Assembly: GCF_003268275.1 (NCBI RefSeq)
Contig: NZ_QLYR01000001.1
Span: 682,001-746,000 of the forward strand
DNA: 64,000 nt
Direction: 5' to 3'
From: Hydrogeniiclostridium mannosilyticum
Lineage (GTDB): Bacteria; Bacillota; Clostridia; Oscillospirales; Acutalibacteraceae
Positions 9,568-16,543 of this stretch are shown here, piece after piece (within the stretch, counting starts at the first letter, position 1; each line of letters opens with the position of its first letter). The position numbers and the translations under genes are program-made. The notes beneath the pieces were generated by a model, which searched no databases, had not been told where the DNA came from, and worked only from the letters and a program-made list of their open reading frames with translations.

Positions 9568-9711
9568 TGTATTCCTCCAATCCCACAATAGCCTTGAAAT
9601 ACCTGTAAACCGCCTTTCAAAAAAGTGTGAAGTGTACTATCTTCTTAAAACTCCTCTTTACTCCTTACAGCTTTGGGGTTGTATGGTTTTTGACTTGTCT
9701 TTTGTGAAATA

Positions 9712-9738
9712 GTGCCCCCCTGTTAGATAACGGGGCAC
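9712..9738 (-). other. Candidate oriT / nick site for the MobT relaxase
   Basis: On the minus strand GTGCCCC and GGGGCAC flank a loop containing CTAACAGG; the 12-mer CTAACAGGGGGG agrees, as I remember it, with the right half of the ICEBs1 oriT inverted repeat. It lies 145 bases upstream of the relaxase start, where NicK/MobT origins sit. Nicking within TAACA is expected by analogy. Confidence 0.65.
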
Positions 9739-9754
9739 AGACAAGGCTCACAGG

Positions 9755-9850
9755 CTCGCCAGCAGACAAAGCATTTCCGTCCTTTGACGGCAAGCCGTCA
9801 TGGCGTTGTTGCTGACGCACGCCAGCAGTCCTGCAATGCGTTGTCTGCCA
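9755..9850. other. Folded region next to oriT, possible single-strand origin
   Basis: GCAGACAAAGCAT (9762-9774) is almost perfectly complementary to ATGCGTTGTCTGC (9836-9848), enclosing TGACGGC-AA-GCCGTCA (9785-9800) and GCTG/CAGC pairs. A GC-rich multi-hairpin block in an AT-rich element beside a rolling-circle relaxase resembles an sso. A 77-codon frame crosses it but has no coding character. The rest of 9568-10020 shows nothing else clear. Confidence 0.45.
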
Positions 9851-10090
9851 GTCCTGTTTTTGCCCTTTCCAACAAGTTCCATTCCAACCATTATTCATAT
9901 CTACGGGTTTAATCAGATAGGCATTTCTTTTTGAATGTTTTTACATTTCATTCTATTGTGCTTATTCGTTTACAAGAACATAGTAATTCTTATACGCTTA
10001 TTTGTCAACATCTTTTTTACCTTTACAAATCATATTAAGCATGATAGACTTATAATAGTGAAGATATAACGAGATATGGAGGGTTATGCA

Positions 10091-10711
10091 ATGAAAATAA
10101 GCCATTTAGGAAATAATATACAGACCATAAGAAAATTTAGGGGAATGAAACAACAGGAACTTGCGGACAAAATCGGTATCAATATGCAGAGCCTTTCCAA
10201 GATTGAAAGAGGGTTGAACTATCCTGCTTATGAAACGCTGGAAAAGATAATGGAAGTGCTGGACGTAACACCCAATGAATTGTTGTCGGGGGAATGGAAA
10301 TATATTAACCAATCCGAAAAAGAAGTCTGTCAGTTTTTAAGAGCAGAGGAACGTCTAAATGCAGAATTGAAGCATGGACATTATGATAACTTCTTTGACA
10401 GCGAGGAAGAATGGCTGGAGTATGAGTTAGAAAAGTTACGGGAATATATTAGCGATTACATCAACGGAAAGAGCATTGAAGCGTCCGACCTTTATCCAAT
10501 CAAAGAATTTATCCAGCATTTGAAGTTTCAAAGACTGTTAGACCGCTATGATGATTTATACAGTATGGATATGTTTGGGGAAAGTATAGAGGGACACAAG
10601 TATAAAACGCCTTATCAAGTCGTGAAAATGATAAACCCGAACTCAAAAGAGGATATGGAACTGTTACGGGAAGTATTAAGGAATAACCATTTTGATGATG
10701 AGGACGAGTAA
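10091..10711 (+). CDS. XRE-family transcriptional regulator of the element
   Basis: A 206-residue regulator with an N-terminal helix-turn-helix (about 5-62: IQTIRKFRGMKQQELADKIG ... LSKIERGLNYPAYETLEKIM) and a C-terminal acidic helical domain of no recognised family. The ATG at 10091 has GGAGG 8 bases upstream; the ATG at 10076 lies inside that ribosome site. A TATAAT at 10051-10056 may be its -10 box. It is divergent from the mobT-xis-int unit across the oriT region, a usual place for an immunity-type regulator. Its exact target is not shown. Confidence 0.82.
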   Translation: MKISHLGNNIQTIRKFRGMKQQELADKIGINMQSLSKIERGLNYPAYETLEKIMEVLDVTPNELLSGEWKYINQSEKEVCQFLRAEERLNAELKHGHYDNFFDSEEEWLEYELEKLREYISDYINGKSIEASDLYPIKEFIQHLKFQRLLDRYDDLYSMDMFGESIEGHKYKTPYQVVKMINPNSKEDMELLREVLRNNHFDDEDE

Positions 10712-10743
10712 CCTTTTCCCTCTTGCGAGAAGATACAGCAAAC

Positions 10744-10806
10744 AAAAAGCCCGATCAAGAGTGCAAAGCACCACCAATGGTGGCAAGCTCTTGACAGGGC
10801 TTTTTC
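10744..10806. terminator. Terminator after the XRE regulator
   Basis: AAAAAGCCC (10744-10752) and GGGCTTTTT (10797-10805) enclose a second pairing TCAAGAG/CTCTTGA. T-runs on both strands. The stretch from here to the TetR promoter (10807-10968) holds no gene I can support. Confidence 0.85.
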
Positions 10807-10968
10807 TTTACTGTTTTGAGATAATCAAGAGGAAGAAAGGGATAGAATATTGCTTAATTTATCGACAATCAGACAAAGACGACTTTAGTTTTACAGTATG
10901 AGCTTGTGCTACATAAGGATAGTAACTGGAAGATTTTAAAAAGCCACGCTACAAGTAAATACCGTTTA

Positions 10969-10983
10969 CATACGAATAGTATG
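10969..10983. promoter_or_regulatory. Inverted repeat upstream of the TetR promoter
   Basis: CATAC-GAATA-GTATG, seven bases upstream of the -35 box. It resembles the ATAC.GAAC.AATGTA sites at 11023 and 11734 and may be a further, weaker regulator site. Confidence 0.4.
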
Positions 10984-10989
10984 AAAGTG

Positions 10990-11018
10990 TTGACAATCAT
11001 TTTATGGCGATATATAAT
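10990..11018 (+). promoter_or_regulatory. Promoter of the TetR-type regulator gene
   Basis: TTGACA (10990-10995) and TATAAT (11013-11018), 17-base spacer: a full consensus promoter, leaving about 30 bases of leader. Confidence 0.9.
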
Positions 11019-11022
11019 AAAC

Positions 11023-11038
11023 ATACAGAACGAATGTA
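11023..11038. promoter_or_regulatory. Putative TetR operator, copy 1
   Basis: ATACAGAACGAATGTA lies just behind the -10 box of the tetR-type gene. It matches 14 of 16 positions of the inverted copy at 11734-11749 upstream of the ABC genes. Confidence 0.6.
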
Positions 11039-11052
11039 AAAGAGGTGTATAT

Positions 11053-11685
11053 ATGGCGAGAAATAAATATCCTGAAATAACGGTTGAGAAAATATTAGAT
11101 GTATCTCAACGCTTGTTTCTTGAAAAAGGATATGATAAAACAACAATTCAAGATATTGTCGATGAATTAGGCGGATTAAGCAAAGGGGCAATCTATCATC
11201 ATTTTAAGTCCAAAGAAGAAATTATGGACGCTCTGGGAGATAAGATGTTTTTTAACAATAATCCATTTGAGAAAGTAAAAGCTCGAACAGATTTAAACGG
11301 ACTTCAAAAAATGAGAATGGCAATCCTATTAAATCAATCTGACGAAAAACAGATAGAATTGACGAAACAAGCTATTCCCATGTTGAAAAACCCTCATGTA
11401 TTAGCTCGTATGATTGAAACAAACCGTCGTCGTTTATGTCCCTATTGGGAATTATTTATAGAAGAAGGAATAAATGACGGGTCTATTAAAACACAATATA
11501 AGAAAGAACTTGCAGAATTTTTAGTGTTAATGGATATTTGGTTAATACCTTCTATCTTTCCAGCTAATAGAGAAGAGTTACTAAACAGATTTCATTGCAT
11601 AAAAGAAATGCTTGAAAATATGGGTCTGCCTTTATTGAATGAAGAAATAAGCGAAAAGATAACAGCATTACCTTATTTTGAATAG
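11053..11685 (+). CDS. TetR/AcrR-family transcriptional regulator
   Basis: A 210-residue regulator. The N-terminal TetR helix-turn-helix is complete (VSQRLFLEKGYDKTTIQDIV, then GGLSKGAIYHHFKSKEEIMD, residues about 15-60); the rest is a helical ligand domain that cannot be assigned. The start ATG at 11053 has AGAGGTG upstream and fits the family N-terminus; a longer frame back to 10906 crosses the consensus promoter and is rejected. It precedes the ABC exporter pair and a shared 16-base site stands before both units, so it most likely represses itself and the exporter until an inducer (possibly an antimicrobial) binds. AT-rich like the rest of the element. Confidence 0.9.
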   Translation: MARNKYPEITVEKILDVSQRLFLEKGYDKTTIQDIVDELGGLSKGAIYHHFKSKEEIMDALGDKMFFNNNPFEKVKARTDLNGLQKMRMAILLNQSDEKQIELTKQAIPMLKNPHVLARMIETNRRRLCPYWELFIEEGINDGSIKTQYKKELAEFLVLMDIWLIPSIFPANREELLNRFHCIKEMLENMGLPLLNEEISEKITALPYFE

Positions 11686-11693
11686 TTACAAAT

Positions 11694-11717
11694 AAATTGC
11701 CTAGAGATAGGCAATTT
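11694..11717. repeat. Perfect 10-bp inverted repeat between tetR and the ABC genes
   Basis: AAATTGCCTA-GAGA-TAGGCAATTT, eight bases after the tetR stop. It has no T-run, so it is a weak terminator at best and may be an attenuating hairpin or protein site. Confidence 0.55.
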
Positions 11718-11733
11718 AAAAAGCATATATACA

Positions 11734-11755
11734 TACATTTGTTCGGTATTATAAT
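11734..11755 (+). promoter_or_regulatory. ABC exporter promoter with putative TetR operator, copy 2
   Basis: TACATTTGTTCGGTAT (11734-11749) is the inverted copy of the tetR-proximal site. It abuts a TATAAT -10 box (11750-11755), 17 bases before the ATG with AAAGGAG between. The -35 is weak (ATATAC at 11727). Confidence 0.6.
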
Positions 11756-11772
11756 GTAAAGGAGATATTATC

Positions 11773-12729
11773 ATGGAAGAATTTAAGTACTCAATATGTG
11801 TATCGGCATTGAAGAAAAAGTATAAAGATAAAGAGGTCTTGAGCAATGTAACTTTCTCTGTACCTAAAGGCTCTATTTATACTTTATTAGGGTCAAACGG
11901 TGCTGGAAAAACAACAACTATTCGTATATTAACAACACAAATCAAAGCAGACAATGGTACGGTTCAAATTGAGGGATATAATGTTTTTGATAATCCGCAA
12001 AAAGTGCATGAAGTGATTAGTTTGACAGGGCAGTTTTCCGCTGTTGATGAATGTTTGACAGGTAAAGAAAATCTAATTATTATGGGGAAATTACGCCACT
12101 TATCAAAGCCAGAGGAAACGGCTGAAAATTTGTTAGAATATTTTGAATTAGCAAAGGCTTCAAACCGTATTGTATCTACTTATTCTGGTGGAATGAAGAG
12201 AAAACTAGATATAGCAATGAGCTTAATCGGAAATCCTAAAGTCATTTTTTTAGATGAACCAACGACTGGATTAGACCCGCAAAGTCGTCATAGTATGTGG
12301 AATATAATTAGAGATTTAAACAAGTCTGGTGTAACGATATTTCTAACTACTCAATATTTAGAAGAAGCAGAGCAACTGGCAGATATAATCGGCATATTAG
12401 ACAATGGAAAAATCATCGCAGAGGGAACGCCAGAAGAATTAAAAGCATATCTCCCACAAGGAGCAGTACAATTTACATTTGGAAATTCAGAAGAATTTGA
12501 GAGCGCTATATTGTTGATGAAAGATTATAAAGTTTCCATAGAGCCAGAGAAATATAGTATTATTGTGTTTACTGACGGAAAAGCAGATACATTGTCTAAA
12601 ATATTTAATATATTATATACGAATAAAATTTCTATTCAAAACTTTAAAGAACTTGCTCCTACATTAGAAGATGTGTTTTTATCCATGATTGAAGAAAGAG
12701 AGGGAAAATCAAATGAAGTCAAAGACTAA
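11773..12729 (+). CDS. ABC transporter ATP-binding protein, DrrA-like
   Basis: A 318-residue ATPase of the drug-resistance DrrA/CcmA type. Walker A GSNGAGKTT at about 40-48, signature YSGGMKRKLDIAMSL, Walker B VIFLDEPTTGLDP, then a C-terminal extension as in DrrA proteins. It energises export by the adjoining membrane protein, whose gene overlaps its end by 17 bases. ATG at 11773 with AAAGGAG upstream. As cargo of a mobile element behind a TetR regulator it is most simply a toxin or antibiotic resistance exporter; the substrate is unknown. Confidence 0.93.
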   Translation: MEEFKYSICVSALKKKYKDKEVLSNVTFSVPKGSIYTLLGSNGAGKTTTIRILTTQIKADNGTVQIEGYNVFDNPQKVHEVISLTGQFSAVDECLTGKENLIIMGKLRHLSKPEETAENLLEYFELAKASNRIVSTYSGGMKRKLDIAMSLIGNPKVIFLDEPTTGLDPQSRHSMWNIIRDLNKSGVTIFLTTQYLEEAEQLADIIGILDNGKIIAEGTPEELKAYLPQGAVQFTFGNSEEFESAILLMKDYKVSIEPEKYSIIVFTDGKADTLSKIFNILYTNKISIQNFKELAPTLEDVFLSMIEEREGKSNEVKD

Positions 12730-13486
12730 AAGATACAATGATACTTTTACAATGGCAGGACGTTGTTTACTTTTATCGAAAAGAAACCCAGATACTTTTT
12801 TAACCAGCATTATTCTACCAGCACTAATGATGTTACTATTTATTTCTCTTTTCGGAAATCTCATTCAGATTGAGGGTATTTCTTATGTAGATTTTATTGT
12901 TCCGGGAATTTTATTACAATGCATTGCTCAAGGTTCTTCTACAACTGCAATTATGGTAAATAAAGACGTAACAAGTGGTATTGTTACAAGGTTTAGTACA
13001 CTGCCTATCAATAAAATTTCAATATTGAATGGTCATATTTTAGAGGCTTTCATAAGAAGTATTATGAGTACTGTTGTTGTTGTATTGATAGCAATGTTAC
13101 TCGGCTTTCGTCCATCATTCCATATAACAGACATAGGAATTGTACTCATATTATTAGTTGGGATAATATCCGTATTATCATGGCTGGCAGTTATTGTCGG
13201 GGTAATAACAAATAGTGCAGAGGGAGCAAGTTCATTATCTGCATTAGCAATCATACTACCTTATTTAAGTTCTGGTTTTGTGCCAACCGAAACATTACCC
13301 TCAATTCTGAAAGTCTTTGCAGAATATCAACCTATGACTTCAATTATAGATACTATGCGAAATGCTTTTTTAGGAAATGCATTAGATATTCAAGTGTTTA
13401 TTATTGCTTTGACATGGTGTATCGGCTTAACGATACTATTTTATATCTTATCTTTCGTTTTATTTAAAAAGCGTTTTTGTAATTGA
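12713..13486 (+). CDS. ABC-2 type transporter permease, DrrB-like
   Basis: A 257-residue membrane protein with six hydrophobic segments. Typical DrrB/ABC-2 features are YVDFIVPGILLQCIAQGSST in the first half and the FVPTETLPSILKVFAEYQPM segment before the last helix. The ATG at 12713 is inside the end of the ATPase gene with a GAGAGGG ribosome site, indicating coupled translation; the frame's earlier ATG at 12689 is less well placed. It forms the export channel with the preceding ATPase, probably as a 2+2 complex. Confidence 0.9.
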   Translation: MKSKTKRYNDTFTMAGRCLLLSKRNPDTFLTSIILPALMMLLFISLFGNLIQIEGISYVDFIVPGILLQCIAQGSSTTAIMVNKDVTSGIVTRFSTLPINKISILNGHILEAFIRSIMSTVVVVLIAMLLGFRPSFHITDIGIVLILLVGIISVLSWLAVIVGVITNSAEGASSLSALAIILPYLSSGFVPTETLPSILKVFAEYQPMTSIIDTMRNAFLGNALDIQVFIIALTWCIGLTILFYILSFVLFKKRFCN

Positions 13487-13761
13487 GGATATGTATTTAT
13501 ATCATTTCCAAACGGGAAGCGGTTAGAATGGAAAAATCATTTTAAGGACGATTGCTTTATGAAACACTTTAAGCATTTTACCAAAAAATCGACGACCAGA
13601 TGGCGAAGCATACACTACTACAACTAAATACTTTAATGTCTTAGCTCATGCAAACTATATGTTTTGTGTGGGCTTTTTTATTACCTTTTTTCCTATATCC
13701 AAAAGGTATAGACGGTATTTCCGTTTATATATTTCAGCGTATGCGGAAAGGGGGTGAAATT
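13487..13761. other. Intergenic stretch of the element with one possible very short reading frame
   Basis: Between the ABC permease and the sigma-like gene. An ATG at 13559 with AAGGA 10 bases upstream opens a 22-codon basic peptide (MKHFKHFTKKSTTRWRSIHY followed by two residues). I recognise no family. Nothing else can be supported here. Confidence 0.3.
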
Positions 13762-14181
13762 ATGAACACATCTTCTTTCGAGCATATCGTTAGAATACAA
13801 TTTAATGCTTTGATGATGACAGTTATTAAATGCACAGTAAAAAGCAGAAACAGACAGTTTGTAAGACGTTCTAAGCGTGAAATTTTATTCTGTGAATTAT
13901 CAGATATGAAAAATCTTGAGCATGGAACAAAGGATAACTATTCTTGTAATTATATTTCTTTTGAAGTCTTGAATTACACAATTCAAGTATCAAATGAGAA
14001 ACTTTCTGTTGCTTTATGTAAGTTATCAAATAAAGAACGTGATGTAATTCTATTACGCTATTTTCAAGGCATAAGCGACCAAGAAATTGCAGACTTATAC
14101 CATGTATCACGTTCTGCTATTTATCGCAGAAGAAGTAACGGATTAAAGAAATTAAAATCAATATTGAAAGAAAGGAATTGA
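13762..14181 (+). CDS. Sigma-70-region-4-type regulator (Tn916 orf7-like)
   Basis: A 139-residue protein whose C-terminal half is a sigma-70 region 4 helix-turn-helix (LCKLSNKERDVILLRYFQGI, then DQEIADLYHVSRSAIYRRRS). The N-terminal half is a short helical region with no full region 2. Small sigma-like proteins of this kind accompany Tn916-family elements and are thought to regulate element genes. ATG at 13762 with GGGGGTG upstream. It is followed after four bases by an orf8-like gene, the same pair seen in Tn916. Confidence 0.85.
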   Translation: MNTSSFEHIVRIQFNALMMTVIKCTVKSRNRQFVRRSKREILFCELSDMKNLEHGTKDNYSCNYISFEVLNYTIQVSNEKLSVALCKLSNKERDVILLRYFQGISDQEIADLYHVSRSAIYRRRSNGLKKLKSILKERN

Positions 14182-14185
14182 ACCA

Positions 14186-14425
14186 ATGAAAAAAGAGTAT
14201 GGCTATCCTACATTAGAAGTAATATACCAAGCGTCTGCTGGAAATGAAACTGCAATAAAGGAAATTTTGAAATTCTATGACGCTTATATCTGTAAATTAT
14301 GTTTGCGTCCGTTTTACTACTCTGAAAGTGGTAAAATCACTATGCAGGTTGATGAAGAATTAAAAGGTCAAATTCATACAGAAATGATGAAAGCAATCTT
14401 GAAATTTGAAATCAGAGTGAAGTAA
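14186..14425 (+). CDS. Helix-turn-helix conjugative-transposon protein (Tn916 orf8-like)
   Basis: A 79-residue protein matching the small HTH domain protein (PF12645-like) of Tn916 (YPTLEVIYQASAGNETAIKE, then YDAYICKLCLR and a C-terminal DEELKGQIHTEMMKAILKFE). It presumably acts with the sigma-like protein just upstream in control of the element; no enzymatic motif is present. ATG at 14186 with AAAGGAA upstream. It is the last gene before the right end. Confidence 0.82.
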   Translation: MKKEYGYPTLEVIYQASAGNETAIKEILKFYDAYICKLCLRPFYYSESGKITMQVDEELKGQIHTEMMKAILKFEIRVK

Positions 14426-14502
14426 TCATAATTAAAAAATAAGAAAATGGGGGATACACGGTATTGTGCTATCTCCCATTTCAGTCATATCGGAATACTT
14501 TT

Positions 14503-14527
14503 CAAAAGTTGTAAAATCGTTGTAATG
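14503..14527. repeat. Right-end integrase arm-type repeat
   Basis: CAAAAGTTGTAAAAT (14503-14517) is identical to 6902-6916 and is followed by GTTGTAA, copying the tandem half-site layout of the left end. Confidence 0.7.
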
Positions 14528-14567
14528 CCCTCTCCCACTATGAAAAAACCGCATAAAATAAGGAGAT

Positions 14568-14618
14568 TTAGGTAAAAGAGAAACTCCTGCCGTGGCACAC
14601 AAATAATACTTTTATCAT
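14568..14618 (-). pseudogene. Severed native 5' end of the phosphatase gene
   Basis: With its own AAGGAGG (14622-14628 region) and ATG at 14618 it encodes MIKVLFVCHG, then runs into element sequence and stops after six more codons. It is the displaced N-terminus of the gene now continued at 6326-6790. Upstream bases to about 14880 should include the native promoter; I see only a GC hairpin near 14783-14812 there and no other gene. Confidence 0.88.
14588..14618. repeat. attR: right copy of the integration-site direct repeat
   Basis: Core TGCCGTGGCA at 14588-14597 followed by 21 host bases that match the left copy at 17 positions. Confidence 0.88.
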
Positions 14619-14884
14619 TTTAACCTCCTTCTTTCCTTTGGGTACCCAGAAAATGAACAAGCAAAACTCCTCCACGGCCGGCTGCCCGGAAGCAAATCAC
14701 GCCCGGGGAAGTCCCTGACTGCACCTGGTATAGGGAGAATCAGCCGCCCGGGTTTATCGTACGCAAGCGGCTAATCTCAAGAAGGCCCGGGGCCTATTAT
14801 ACAGCCCCGGCCTACCTCCAGGTAAAGCTGATGAACGTTATAAATGTTCAGGTAAGCCTGCCTTTATACCGGGCCGCCATAGGT

Positions 14885-16464
14885 TCATTTTCCCTCCAGG
14901 GCCTCGCGCAGCTCCTTCCAGGGATCGGTTTCCACACGGCAGCTTTCATCAAACACCATAACCTGCTTTTCAGCCGCCGTAAAAGCCGGCCAGGGCAGCT
15001 CCTCCGCCGACGGATCACCGGTCCTGATAAACGCCGCCCATGCATGTGCCATTATGCGTGACAGGCGCTCTGACTCCGGGTTCAGCACAATACGCATTTG
15101 CAGCGGCAGGTCCGCCGTATGCCAGGCACAGCGCTTGTCTGCCGTACCGGGCAGAATGGAATCATAAGCGACAACATAGTGGTAGACCGGCGCGCGCCCT
15201 GCTCCGCCTTTGCCAGCGCCTGATAATAAGCGCCCCCGCCCAGTATTCCGGCGGTCGAAAGCATCCGCAACAGCAGATGTTCCTGCGAAACACCTTTTCG
15301 ATCCGCCCTTTTAAAGGCCTCCACCACACGCCTTGCCTGGCCGGCATCGGCCACCGAAACAAATGGAAGCCGCTCGTCCATACCGCGTATACAGCGAACC
15401 AGCGTATCCTCCAAACTGCCGTTTTCTATTACAGGTGCGACAAAAACAGCCAATTCATCCTCCGAAGCCCCTACCAGCAGCGGTACCTGTGCCGACTGTA
15501 CCGGCGCATAATAGCATGGCGCAGCATGGTAAGCCAAGTTGACCGTATCCGCCACGGGGGCAAGCTGCATTAAATTTGTCTCGCTGAGCTCTGCCGCCAC
15601 CGCCAGCAGCTGCTCCGCCGGTACCTCAGCAAGCCCGCGGATATTGTCCGTCGGAATGGAAAGCCTTTCTAAAACCTTTTCTGCGAAGGCCGCCGCCTCC
15701 TGTGTGGATTTTCTGCCTACAATATCGGATCCGCTTTCGACAATCGCGCGGTGAAATAGACCGGCAGCCTTATCCATCGCCAGCAGCGTACTGACCTTCA
15801 TCCCTCCGCCGGATTCCCCCATGATCGTGACCCGATCCGGGTCCCCGCCGAAAGCCGCGATATTATCGCGCACCCATTCCAGCGCCAGTACCAAGTCCAG
15901 CATGCCTGCCATTCCCGACTGTGCATAGCTTTCATCAAAGGCGCCGAGGTATAAATATCCAAATACATTCAAACGGTGGTTAACGCCGACAATCACCAAA
16001 TCTTCCTCTCTGGCCCACCGGTCGGCTCCCAAGACCAGGGTGCCCGACCCGGTTGCAAAGCCGCCGCCGTGTATATACACCACAACCGGCCGGCGTCTGT
16101 CATCCACTCCCGGCGTGAGTACATTCAGCACCAGACAATTTTCACCCTGCTTCTCCTCTGCCACCCCAAAAAGCTCAGGCCTACCGCCGCTGAAATAAGC
16201 GCCAAGGCCCTCGCTGCCGGAGATACTGCCGCCATTCTGTACCGCGCAGTACCCGTTCCGGGTACAGTCCCGAACACCGCTCCAATCCTCTGCCGGAACT
16301 GGCGGCAGGAAGCGGCCCGCACCCTCACAAGCGCCGCCGTAGGGAATCCCTCTGAAAATCGCGATCCCCTGCCTGTTTTCTCCCCGTACCGCGCCATGGG
16401 TTGTCTGGGCGGCTGGATTCGCCTCCTGAACTGTGCCAAATACAGGCATTCCATACTGCTTCAT
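14885..16464 (-). pseudogene. Carboxylesterase type B, frameshifted
   Basis: A type-B carboxylesterase (para-nitrobenzyl esterase family) of about 525 residues if read across one frame change. The first frame (16464 to 15082) has the oxyanion HGGGF (about 132-136), the nucleophile Ser218 in GESGGG and family features up to AKAEQGAR. The next family residues (PVYHYVVAYDSILP, the catalytic-His segment CAWHTADLPLQM, and the tail MAHAWAAFIRTGDPS) are in the -1 frame and end at 14885. The switch is at a CGCGCGC run, 15191-15197. As assembled the product loses the catalytic His. ATG at 16464 has AAAGGAG upstream. Last gene of the marR-ABC-ABC-esterase unit. Confidence 0.85.
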
Positions 16465-16543
16465 GCATACCTCTCCTTTTCTTTAAGTAAGTTGTCAATT
16501 TGTACCGGAGCATTCCCGGTAAACCAAGCCACGCTCCTGTGCG

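Larger units (their letters stand above)
6760..14597. mobile_element. Integrative mobilisable element (about 7.8 kb) with MobT-type relaxase and ABC-exporter cargo
   Basis: A strongly AT-rich island in a GC-rich host, bounded by a direct repeat (TGCCGTGGCA at 6760-6769 and 14588-14597) that extends, with four mismatches, to 31 bases on the right-hand side of each core. In order it holds: Int, Xis, HTH-MobT/Rep relaxase, candidate oriT and folded region, XRE regulator, TetR, ABC ATPase and permease, a sigma-like protein and a Tn916 orf8-like protein. No type IV secretion or coupling-protein gene is present, so it would need a helper conjugative element. The int, xis, mobT, sigma-like and orf8-like genes all belong to Tn916-related families, but order and integration site differ from Tn916. 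Confidence 0.9.

Noticed and set aside
9665-9898. A 77-codon frame in the oriT region of the element
   Set aside because: It runs through the nick-site hairpin and the folded block, and its residues look like translated repeats; no ribosome site was seen.
9568-14597. Complete conjugative element (Tn916-like ICE)
   Set aside because: No coupling protein or type IV secretion genes are present; the element is at most mobilisable.
14783-14812. GC hairpin as terminator or regulatory RNA upstream of the severed phosphatase start
   Set aside because: It has no T-run and no further structure; mentioned only as part of the native 5' region.
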